A stretch of DNA of 64,000 nucleotides from positions 62,001 through 126,000 of the forward strand of contig CAWHZU010000011.1 in NCBI GenBank assembly GCA_963833885.1, in the 5' to 3' direction. Numbering within the stretch: position 1 is the first letter of the stretch; each line of letters opens with the position of its first letter. Source of the DNA: JASHPR01 sp963833885 (lineage in GTDB: Bacteria; Actinomycetota; Actinomycetes; Streptosporangiales; Streptosporangiaceae). The notes beneath the pieces are model-generated. The model was not told the DNA's origin and did no database searches. It was given only the letters and a program-made list of their open reading frames with translations. The translations under genes were made by a program, and so were the position numbers. Positions 16,310 to 23,901 of this stretch are shown piece after piece.

Positions 16310-17217
16310 GACGACAGCACCTGCTCGATCGAGTCGGTGACCAGGTTGACGGCCACGACAAGCGAGGCGATCGCGAGGGCCGGGAACAGGGTCTCCCACC
16401 AGTAGCCGGCCGGCAGCACGCCGTAGTTCGCGGCGATGTCAGCCCCCCAGTCGGGCGTCGGCGGCTGCACGCCGAAGCCGAGGAACGACAGCGTGGCCAC
16501 GGTGAAGACGGCGTATCCGACCCGCACGGTGAACTCGACGAGAACCACTGGCAGCACGTTCGGCAGGACCTCGACGGCCATGATGTTCGCCGGCTTCTCG
16601 CCGAGCAGGCGGGCGGACGACAGGTAGTCGAGCTGGCTCTCCACCAGCACGGCGGACCGGACGGTACGGGCGATCAGCGGTGTGAACACGATCCCAATGA
16701 CCACGATCAGCGTCACCGTCGAGGGGCCGAGGGCGACGATGAACAAGAACGCGACGATCGCGACCGGCAGCGCCAGCACCGCCTCGACGACCCGGCCGAT
16801 CAGGATGTCGAAGATCCCGCCAAAATAGCCCATGACCAGGCCGAGCGCGGTCCCGAGCACCGTGCCGAGGATGGTGGCGGCCACAGCGATCAGCAGGATC
16901 TCGCGCGCTCCGACGATGACCCGGGACAGCACGTCTCGGCCGAGCTGATCGGTGCCGAACCAGTGCGCCCCCGACGGCGGGGAGTTAGTGGCCAGCAGCT
17001 GCTGGGCGGTCGGGCTGTGCGGGGCTATCACCGTGCCGAAGATCGCGCAGACGATCCAGAACAGCAGGATCGCCGCGCCGGCGATAAACGTGGGGCGGCG
17101 AAGCAGCAGCCGCCAGGGCGGCACGGGTCGGCGCATCGCGGCGTGCGCGGCCGTCAGCTCCGGGACCTCGGCGGGTGTGGGGGAGCCCAGATCGCTGGAG
17201 CCCACCATGCCGCTCAT
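16306..17217 (-). CDS. ABC transporter permease, DppC/OppC family
   Basis: A 303-residue inner-membrane permease with a cytosolic N-terminus, a first helix (FIAGAAILLFWIVCAIFG), the DppC periplasmic motif HWFGTDQLGRDVLSRV and a C-terminal block of five helices. The EAA-type loop SARLLGEKPANIMAVEVLPN contacts the ATPase. It overlaps both neighbours by 4 bases, giving coupled synthesis of the transporter parts. Confidence 0.93.
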   Translation of the reverse strand: MSGMVGSSDLGSPTPAEVPELTAAHAAMRRPVPPWRLLLRRPTFIAGAAILLFWIVCAIFGTVIAPHSPTAQQLLATNSPPSGAHWFGTDQLGRDVLSRVIVGAREILLIAVAATILGTVLGTALGLVMGYFGGIFDILIGRVVEAVLALPVAIVAFLFIVALGPSTVTLIVVIGIVFTPLIARTVRSAVLVESQLDYLSSARLLGEKPANIMAVEVLPNVLPVVLVEFTVRVGYAVFTVATLSFLGFGVQPPTPDWGADIAANYGVLPAGYWWETLFPALAIASLVVAVNLVTDSIEQVLSS

Positions 17218-18167
17218 CCGGCGCCCCCGAGGCGCAGCCGCGGGTTCAGCACGGTGTATAGGACGTCGGCGATGAGCGTGGCGACCATGTAGACGACGCC
17301 GATCGTGAGCACGCCGGCTTCGAGCATTGGGAAGTCCTTGGCGGTCGCAGCGGTGAAGATCAATTTCCCGATGCCCTGGTAGTTAAACAGCGTTTCCACG
17401 ACGACGAGCCCGCCGATCAGGTAGCCGGTCTGGGTGGCGATCACCGTGATCGTCGGGAGCAGCGAGTTGCGCAGGATGTGCCGCCGGATCACCACCGACC
17501 GCTTCAGGCCCTTCAGCGTGGCGGTGCGCGCGTAATCGGACTGGAGCGCCTCGATCGTTCCCGCCCGCGCCATCCGCGCGATATACCCGAACAGGATCAG
17601 CACCAGCGGGATTGCGGGCAGGATCAGGTGGTCGAGCTGGGACCCGAACGACGCGCCCGCTCCGGCCGAGGCCGAGACAGGCAACCACTTCAGCTCGACG
17701 CCGAAGACCACGATGAGCACGATGCCGGAGACGAATTCGGGCAGGGTCGTGGCGGAAAGGCCGGTGACCGAGATGACGCGGTCGGTAACCCGGCCGTAGT
17801 TCAGCGCCGCGACCACTCCGCCGATGATGCTGAGGGGCACGACGATGACGAAGGCCAGCGCACCGAGCTTGACGGAGTTCACCAGCGCATTGCCGATGAA
17901 CGGCGCGACCGGGGACCGGAACTGGTAGGACTCGCCCATGTTGCCGTGCAGGACGCCGGTGATCCAGCTCCAGTACCGGGTGAGCAGCGGCTGGTTGACG
18001 CCGAGCTGCTGATCGAGCGCGTGCACGGCGCTCTGCGCGGCCAGCGGGCCGAGGATCGCGCGGCCGGGGTCGCCGGGAAGCACCTGCCCGGCGAAGAACA
18101 CGATGACGCTGAGCAACAATAGGGTGACGACAGCGAGCCCGAGGCGCCTCAGGATGTATGTCGCCAC
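17214..18167 (-). CDS. ABC transporter permease, DppB/OppB family
   Basis: A 317-residue permease and first gene of the leftward operon. It begins with the DppB helix (YILRRLGLAVVTLLLLSVIV), carries the periplasmic segment PGDPGRAILGP, and has the EAA loop DYARTATLKGLKRSVVIRRH. About six transmembrane helices are visible. The 232-base region upstream (18168-18399) is divergent with the enolase-family gene and should hold the operon promoter. No operator could be recognised there. Confidence 0.92.
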   Translation of the reverse strand: MATYILRRLGLAVVTLLLLSVIVFFAGQVLPGDPGRAILGPLAAQSAVHALDQQLGVNQPLLTRYWSWITGVLHGNMGESYQFRSPVAPFIGNALVNSVKLGALAFVIVVPLSIIGGVVAALNYGRVTDRVISVTGLSATTLPEFVSGIVLIVVFGVELKWLPVSASAGAGASFGSQLDHLILPAIPLVLILFGYIARMARAGTIEALQSDYARTATLKGLKRSVVIRRHILRNSLLPTITVIATQTGYLIGGLVVVETLFNYQGIGKLIFTAATAKDFPMLEAGVLTIGVVYMVATLIADVLYTVLNPRLRLGGAG

Positions 18168-18320
18168 GACTCCCCCTGGACGCTATGGACGGCATCGCAC
18201 GCGTCATCGGATCTGCCAAAGCCTAGTTACCTGTCGGAAACGCTGCAACGAATCGGATGCCGTTGGCCCCCGAAACGTGACCTATTCCCGTCGGCCCCGT
18301 CGCGGTTTAGCCTCAGCGTC

Positions 18321-18403
18321 ATGGCGGACAATGTGATGCTCATCGGCGAGAGCTTCGTCAGCAAGGCGTCGTCACCGAGGCGGAAGCTGATGAGCTGCTG
18401 TGA
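18321..18403 (+). pseudogene. Possible remnant of a gene upstream of the enolase-family gene
   Basis: ATG 18321 opens MADNVMLIGESFVSK, which resembles the N-terminus of GATase1-like (DUF1355) proteins, usually written LIGESW. After about 15 codons the sensible frame appears to change: GVVTEAEADELL, a plausible protein C-terminus, ends in a TGA (18401-18403) that overlaps the enolase GTG start by GTGA. The two pieces are in different frames. The simplest reading is a gene reduced by internal deletion while its coupling to the next gene was retained. This is a weak call resting on short matches. Confidence 0.3.
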
Positions 18404-19506
18404 AAATCACCGCGATCCGGCTTGACCGGCTGCGGCTGCCGCTCGACCCGCCGTTCCTTGCGGCATGGGACCCGGTGCCGCGCCGCCACTTCGACGCGAC
18501 GCTGGTCCGGGTGGAGACCGACGAGGGCGTGACCGGGTACGGCTCGGGCGACACCATGGACGGCTTCGAGCCATTTGCGGAGCTGTTCGTCGGCCGCGAC
18601 CCGCTGCGGATCGCCGCGCACGTGGCCGTGCTCGAGACGATCAGCTTCCACGCCGGGCGGTACTGGCCGCTGGAGGCCGCGCTTTGGGACATCATCGGCA
18701 AGGTGTCCGGGCTGCCGGTGTCGGTGCTGTTCGGCGGTGCCGCCAGCGGCCTGCCCGCGTACGCGTCGTTCGGTGAGATCCGGGGCCCCGAGGAGCAGAC
18801 GGAGGCGGCGCTGGCCGCCGTGGCGGCGGGTTTCCGGGCGGTGAAGATCCGCATTGCCGCTCCCGGCCTCGCCGCCGGGCTGGCCGCGGTGCGGGCCACC
18901 CGCCGCGCCGTCGGCGACGCCGTCGACATCATGGTTGACCTGAACCAGTGGTGGCGGATGCCCGGCGACATCTCGGCCGCCCTGGACGCGGCCGCGGTCC
19001 GGCGGCTGGCCGGCGAGCTGGCCGATCTCGGCGTGCTGTGGCTGGAGGAGCCGCTGCCCGCCCGCGACACCGCGGGCATGCGGGCGCTGCGGGAGCAGAC
19101 CGGGATCCGGGTCGCCGGGGGCGAGATGGCGCGTACCTCCGGTGCGCTGCTCGACGCGCTGGCGGCCGGTGCGCTGGACGTGATCCAGCCCGATGTCGTG
19201 CTAGCGGTCGGCCTGCTGCGGGCCCGCACCGTGGCCGAGGTAGCCATGCTCGGCAACCACTGGTTCACCCCGCACACCTGGACCAACGGGCTCGGCCTGC
19301 TCGCGAACCTGCACGTTGCCGCCGGCGTCGGCGGCGGCCCGTACCTGGAGTTCCCCTATGACCCACCGGGGTGGACGCAGCAGCGGCGTGACTTCTTCCT
19401 CGCCGAGCCGCTGCTCATCGACTCCGCCGGGTTCCTGGCCGTGCCCGCCCGGCCGGGCCTTGGCGCCGAGATCGACGAGGTTGCAGTCGCGCGGAGGGCA
19501 CGATGA
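18400..19506 (+). CDS. Enolase-superfamily protein (mandelate racemase/muconate lactonising type)
   Basis: A 368-residue (beta/alpha)7-beta barrel enzyme. Metal ligands are seen in order: Asp in IMVDLNQWW, Glu in LWLEEPLP and Glu in VAGGEMAR. A His-Asp dyad is suggested by VIQPDVV and FTPHTWTNG. The KxK catalytic base motif of mandelate racemase reads KIR, so only one of the two lysines is present. Such enzymes abstract the proton alpha to a carboxylate, as racemases, dehydratases or lactonising enzymes. GTG 18400 is followed downstream by a coupled micro-ORF and an Fe-ADH, suggesting hydroxy-acid catabolism. Confidence 0.88.
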   Translation: MKITAIRLDRLRLPLDPPFLAAWDPVPRRHFDATLVRVETDEGVTGYGSGDTMDGFEPFAELFVGRDPLRIAAHVAVLETISFHAGRYWPLEAALWDIIGKVSGLPVSVLFGGAASGLPAYASFGEIRGPEEQTEAALAAVAAGFRAVKIRIAAPGLAAGLAAVRATRRAVGDAVDIMVDLNQWWRMPGDISAALDAAAVRRLAGELADLGVLWLEEPLPARDTAGMRALREQTGIRVAGGEMARTSGALLDALAAGALDVIQPDVVLAVGLLRARTVAEVAMLGNHWFTPHTWTNGLGLLANLHVAAGVGGGPYLEFPYDPPGWTQQRRDFFLAEPLLIDSAGFLAVPARPGLGAEIDEVAVARRAR

Positions 19507-19592
19507 AGGTGGGCTTCGCGATCGACCTGGCCCGGGACACCGCCGTGCCGGCCGACATCAGTGCGCTCGTCGAGCAGATCTACCGGGGGTGA
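19503..19592 (+). CDS. 29-residue micro-ORF coupled on both sides
   Basis: ATG 19503 overlaps the enolase-gene stop (ATGA), and its own TGA (19590-19592) overlaps a possible GTG start of the dehydrogenase gene (GTGA at 19589). The peptide begins MKVGFAIDLARDT and ends ALVEQIYRG. It has no cysteine cluster, signal peptide or known domain. It may be a real small protein, a coupling device, or a gene shortened by internal deletion (an N-terminal start joined to a C-terminal helix). Perfect overlap with both neighbours argues that translation through it occurs. Confidence 0.45.
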   Translation: MKVGFAIDLARDTAVPADISALVEQIYRG

Positions 19593-19600
19593 CCGCGGTG

Positions 19601-20794
19601 ATGACCGTACACTCAGCCGTCGCAGGGACCGAGATCGCGATCTCGCCCACGCCTGCCGCCTACCTCGGCAGCGGCGCGGTGGCCAAGCTACCCGGGATCC
19701 TCGGCGGCACCGGCAGCGACGCCGCGGTCGTGGTCACGGACGCCGGGCTCGCCGCCACCCGGGTAGTCGCCCGCGTCACCAGCGTGCTGCATGCGGCCGG
19801 GATTCCAGTGACGCTCTTCAGCGGGGTGCAGCCCAACCCGACCACCGGAGACCTGGCGGCCGGGGCGGATGCGGTCGCCGCGACGGGCCCGGCGCGCGCC
19901 CGCGTCGCTCTGGTGGCGGTGGGCGGCGGGTCGCCGATCGACGCGGCCAAGGGAATCGCGCTCGCCGCCGTAAACCCGCAGCGCGGCCGCGACCTCGACT
20001 ACCGCGGCCAGTTCGCGCGCCGCGCGCTGCCGATCGTCGCGGTACCGACGACGGCAGGCACCGGGGCGGAGACGAACGCGTTCGGTGTCGTGACCGATCC
20101 GCAGACGCGCCGCAAGTTCTACGTGGGCCACGCCAGCTCGCTGCCCGCGGCTGCGATCCTCGACCCGGACCTCACGACCGGGCTGCCGCCGGCGGTGACG
20201 GCTGCCACCGGCATGGACGCGCTGACCCACGCGCTGGAGTCCTACCTCTCGGTGCGCGCGAACCCCTGGTCCGATGCCATCGCGCTGCAGGTCATCCGCA
20301 TGATCGCGACCCATCTGCCCCGGGCGCATGCGGACGGCGGTGATCTGGAGGCCAGAGCACAGATGCTGCTGGCCGCGCACATGGCGGGCGTCGGGATGGC
20401 AACCACCGGCCTCGGCCTCTGCCACGCGATCGGCCACGCGATCGGCGGCCGGTTCGGCATCGCGCACGGTCTCGCGCTGACCGCGGTGCTCCCGCAGGTG
20501 CTCCGGTTCAGCGTGCCGGCCTGCGCGGGCCGGTTGGCCGACGTCGCATTCGCGCTCGGCGCCGGCGACGCCGCCAGGGATACCGGCTGGAACGCCGGCG
20601 CGGCCGCCGATGCGGTGGCCGGCCTGGCCGGCCGCGTGGGGCTGACCCAGGGGCTGGCCGGCCTCGGGATCACCCACGCGGACTTCGACCGGATCGCCGC
20701 CGACGCGCTAGACGACGAGGTGCTGGCCAACACGCCGCGCCAGCCGACAGCCGCCGACATCCGCTGGATCCTGCTCGCCTCCGACAAGGAGTAA
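19601..20794 (+). CDS. Iron-containing alcohol dehydrogenase (group III)
   Basis: A 397-residue enzyme. The NAD-binding GGGSPIDAAKG and PTTAGTGAE motifs and the metal ligands of GMDALTHALES and HAIGHAIGGRFGIAHG (one Asp and three His in the family) are all present. It should oxidise a primary alcohol or hydroxy acid, or reduce the aldehyde. ATG 19601 is chosen with GGGGGTGA 8 bases upstream; GTG 19589 and 19598 are alternatives. It follows the enolase-family gene and micro-ORF, and the hut genes start 168 bases downstream. Confidence 0.9.
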   Translation: MTVHSAVAGTEIAISPTPAAYLGSGAVAKLPGILGGTGSDAAVVVTDAGLAATRVVARVTSVLHAAGIPVTLFSGVQPNPTTGDLAAGADAVAATGPARARVALVAVGGGSPIDAAKGIALAAVNPQRGRDLDYRGQFARRALPIVAVPTTAGTGAETNAFGVVTDPQTRRKFYVGHASSLPAAAILDPDLTTGLPPAVTAATGMDALTHALESYLSVRANPWSDAIALQVIRMIATHLPRAHADGGDLEARAQMLLAAHMAGVGMATTGLGLCHAIGHAIGGRFGIAHGLALTAVLPQVLRFSVPACAGRLADVAFALGAGDAARDTGWNAGAAADAVAGLAGRVGLTQGLAGLGITHADFDRIAADALDDEVLANTPRQPTAADIRWILLASDKE

Positions 20795-20962
20795 GTCGCC
20801 GGCCGCGCTCGCGGAGGTTGTGCGGAGCCCCGGATGCTCGCGGGCCGGCCAGGGGGGCCCGTGCCCCGGCGGGATGAGCCCGGGCGAGGACAATGGATGA
20901 TGAACCGGAAGCGGCGGTGACCCGCCGTGGCTCGCGATCACCGACTCGACGAGGAGGCGGCC

Positions 20963-22645
20963 ATGACCGCTGCGCCCACACCCGGCCGGCAGGCAGCCGG
21001 GCCCCGCCCGGTCCGCGCGCCCCGCGGGACCACCCTGACCTGCAAGGGGTGGCCGCAGGAGGCTGCGATGCGGATGCTGATGAACAACCTCGACCCCGAG
21101 GTGGCCGAGCATCCGGACGAGCTCATCGTGTACGGCGGATCCGGCCGGGCGGCCCGCAGCTGGGACGCGTTCGACGGGATCGTCGCCTCCCTGCGGGACC
21201 TGGAGGCTGACGAGACGCTGCTGGTCCAGTCCGGCAAGCCGGTCGGCGTGTTCCGCACCCACGAGTGGGCGCCGCGGGTGCTGATCGCCAACTCGAACCT
21301 GGTGCCGCAGTGGGCGACCTGGGAGGAGTTCCGCAGGCTGGAGGCCGCGGGGCTGACCATGTTCGGCCAGATGACCGCCGGTTCCTGGATCTACATCGGC
21401 ACCCAGGGCATCCTGCAGGGCACCTACGAGACGTTCGCCGCTGTGGCCGCCAAGCGGTTCGGCGGGTCGCTGGCCGGGACTATCACGCTCACCGCGGGGC
21501 TCGGCGGGATGGGCGGCGCGCAGCCGCTCGCGGTCACGATGAACGGCGGCGTCGCGATCTGCATCGACTGCGACGCGTCCCGGATCGCCCGCCGCATCGA
21601 GCACGGCTACCTGGACGTGGCCGCCGACGGAGTGGACGACGCGGTACGCCGCGCGGTGGCCGCACGGGACGCGGCGGAGCCGCTGTCGATCGGGCTGCTC
21701 GGCAACGCGGCCGAGCTGGTGCCGCAGCTGCTCGAGATGGGCGCACCGATCGACATCGTGACCGACCAGACCTCCGCGCACGACCCGCTGACCTATCTGC
21801 CGCGCGGCGTCCGCTTCGAGGACATGGCGGCGTTGCGGGCCGAGGACCCAGCCGGGTTCACCGTCCGGGCGCGGGAGTCGATGGCCGCCCACGTAGCGGC
21901 GATGGTCGGCTTCCAGGACGCCGGCGCCGAGGTGTTCGACTACGGCAACTCGATCCGCGGCGAGGCGGAGCTTGCCGGGTACGAGCGGGCGTTCGAGTTT
22001 CCCGGGTTCGTGCCCGCCTACATCAGGCCGCTGTTCTGCGAGGGCAGGGGCCCGTTCCGGTGGGCCGCGCTGTCCGGTGATTCCAAGGACATCGCGGTGA
22101 CCGACGCGGCCATCCTGGACCTCTTCCCTGGCAACGAGGCCCTGGCCAGGTGGATCCGGATGGCGCAAGAGAAGGTGCACTTCCAGGGGCTTCCGGCCCG
22201 GATCTGCTGGCTCGGTTACGGCGAGCGCCACCTGGCCGGGCTGCGCTTCAACGAGCTCGTCCAGCGCGGCGACGTGCAGGCGCCGATCGTGATCGGCCGT
22301 GACCACCTGGATTGCGGCTCGGTCGCCTCGCCGTACCGCGAGACCGAGGCGATGGCCGACGGCTCCGACGCCATCGCCGACTGGCCGCTGCTGAACGCGC
22401 TGGTGAGCACCTCATCGGGCGCGTCCTGGGTGAGCATCCACCACGGCGGCGGCGTCGGCATTGGCCGTTCGATCCACGCCGGCCAGGTCTGCGTGGCCGA
22501 CGGCACGCCGCTCGCCGCGCAGAAGCTGGAGCGGGTGCTGACCAACGACCCCGGGATGGGCGTGATCAGGCACGCGGACGCCGGCTACGACCGGGCCACC
22601 GAGGTCGCCGCCGAGCGCGGCGTCCGGGTGCCGATGGCGCCGTGA
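20963..22645 (+). CDS. hutU: Urocanate hydratase
   Basis: A 560-residue cytosolic NAD-dependent enzyme that hydrates urocanate to imidazolonepropionate, step 2 of histidine degradation. Diagnostic segments include the GMTAG-like FGQMTAGSWIYIGTQGI, GLGGMGGAQPLAV, DQTSAHDPLTYLP, GFVPAYIRPLFCEGRGPFRW and HHGGGVGIGRSIHAG. ATG 20963 follows GAGGAGG. Its stop overlaps the M20 gene start (GTGA at 22642). Length is normal for the family. Confidence 0.97.
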   Translation: MTAAPTPGRQAAGPRPVRAPRGTTLTCKGWPQEAAMRMLMNNLDPEVAEHPDELIVYGGSGRAARSWDAFDGIVASLRDLEADETLLVQSGKPVGVFRTHEWAPRVLIANSNLVPQWATWEEFRRLEAAGLTMFGQMTAGSWIYIGTQGILQGTYETFAAVAAKRFGGSLAGTITLTAGLGGMGGAQPLAVTMNGGVAICIDCDASRIARRIEHGYLDVAADGVDDAVRRAVAARDAAEPLSIGLLGNAAELVPQLLEMGAPIDIVTDQTSAHDPLTYLPRGVRFEDMAALRAEDPAGFTVRARESMAAHVAAMVGFQDAGAEVFDYGNSIRGEAELAGYERAFEFPGFVPAYIRPLFCEGRGPFRWAALSGDSKDIAVTDAAILDLFPGNEALARWIRMAQEKVHFQGLPARICWLGYGERHLAGLRFNELVQRGDVQAPIVIGRDHLDCGSVASPYRETEAMADGSDAIADWPLLNALVSTSSGASWVSIHHGGGVGIGRSIHAGQVCVADGTPLAAQKLERVLTNDPGMGVIRHADAGYDRATEVAAERGVRVPMAP

Positions 22646-23901
22646 CTTTCGCTGAGCTGTGGGACACGCTGCTGCCCGTCGGCAGGGACGCTGCCACAGG
22701 CGGGTACCGGCGTTACTCGTTCACCAAGGCGGACATGGCCTGCCGCGAGTGGTTCGCCAGCGCCGCGGCGCAGCGCGGCATGCGCGCCAGCACCGACCGG
22801 AACGGCAACCTGTGGGCGTGGTGGGATGTGCCGGGCGGGCTGGGTGGGCAAGCTGCGGGGCCGGGTTCGCCGTCCGCCGCGCCCGGTGCCGCCGTCGTCA
22901 CCGGGAGCCATCTCGACTCGGTCCCCGACGGGGGCGCCTTCGACGGCCCGCTCGGCGTTGTGTCGGCGTTCGCGGCGATCGATCAGCTCCGGGCGCAGGG
23001 GTTCACCCCCGCGCGGCGGGTCGCGGTCGCCGCGTTCTGCGAGGAGGAGGGCGGCCGGTTCGGCCTCGCCTGCCTGGGCAGCAGGCTGCTCACCGGCGCG
23101 GTACAGCCGGCCGCCGCGCGCGAGCTGCGCGACGGCGACGGCGTGACCCTGGCCGAGGCTATGGCCGGCGCCGGGCTCGACCCGGACGGGCTCGGCGCCG
23201 ATGAGGAGCTGCTGGCCAGCGTCGGCGCCGTCGTCGAGCTGCACATCGAGCAGGGCAGCGCGCTCGACGGGCTCGGCGCCGCGGTCGGGATAGCCGAGGG
23301 CATCTGGCCGCACGGCCGCTGGCGGCTCGACTTCACCGGGCGGGCCGACCACGCCGGGACCACCCGGCTGGCCGACCGCCGGGATCCGATGCTGCCGTTC
23401 GCGGCCGCGGTGCTCGAGGCCAGGCAGGCGGCTTCCGCGCACGGGGCGCTGGCCACGTTCGGGAAGGTCACCGCGGAGCCGGGCGCCGCCAACGCGATCA
23501 GCTCGGCGGTCAGCGCCTGGCTGGACGCCCGGGCGCCAGACCAAAGCGCGCTCGATCGCACCGTCGGCCAGATCGAGGCCGCCGCGCGGCGGGCCGCCGA
23601 CGTCCAGGGGGTCGAGGTCGGCGTGCGCCGCGAGTCGTTCACGCCCCCGGTGGAGTTCGACCCCGCGCTGCGGGCCCGGCTGGCCGCGGCGCTCGCGGCC
23701 CAGGGCATGCAGGCCCCGGTGCTTCCCACGGGTGCCGGCCACGACGCCGGGGTGCTCGCGGCCAGGCTGCCGGCGGCGATGCTGTTCGTGCGCAACCCGA
23801 CCGGGGTGTCCCACTCGCCAGCGGAGCACGCCGAGCCGGCCGACTGCGAGGCTGGCGTGGCAGCGCTGGCCGCGGTCCTCGCGGAGCTGGCGGGCCGATG
23901 A
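22642..23901 (+). CDS. M20-family amidohydrolase (allantoate amidohydrolase/carbamoylase type) in hut operon
   Basis: A 419-residue dinuclear metal hydrolase. Metal-binding and catalytic segments are GSHLDSVPDGGAFDG, FCEEEGGRFG, ELHIEQG and the C-terminal GVSHSPAEHAE; the dimerisation domain has GRADHAGTT. Homologues hydrolyse N-carbamoyl amino acids, allantoate or related amides. It sits between hutU and hutF with 4-base overlaps at both ends. No HutG is visible, so hydrolysis of N-formylglutamate, the product of HutF, is the likely job. That specificity is inferred from position only. Confidence 0.9.
   Translation: MTFAELWDTLLPVGRDAATGGYRRYSFTKADMACREWFASAAAQRGMRASTDRNGNLWAWWDVPGGLGGQAAGPGSPSAAPGAAVVTGSHLDSVPDGGAFDGPLGVVSAFAAIDQLRAQGFTPARRVAVAAFCEEEGGRFGLACLGSRLLTGAVQPAAARELRDGDGVTLAEAMAGAGLDPDGLGADEELLASVGAVVELHIEQGSALDGLGAAVGIAEGIWPHGRWRLDFTGRADHAGTTRLADRRDPMLPFAAAVLEARQAASAHGALATFGKVTAEPGAANAISSAVSAWLDARAPDQSALDRTVGQIEAAARRAADVQGVEVGVRRESFTPPVEFDPALRARLAAALAAQGMQAPVLPTGAGHDAGVLAARLPAAMLFVRNPTGVSHSPAEHAEPADCEAGVAALAAVLAELAGR

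Noticed and set aside
14300..16405. 701-codon open frame antisense to the double ATPase gene
   Set aside because: Low-complexity product without motifs, fully opposite a clear two-domain ABC ATPase.
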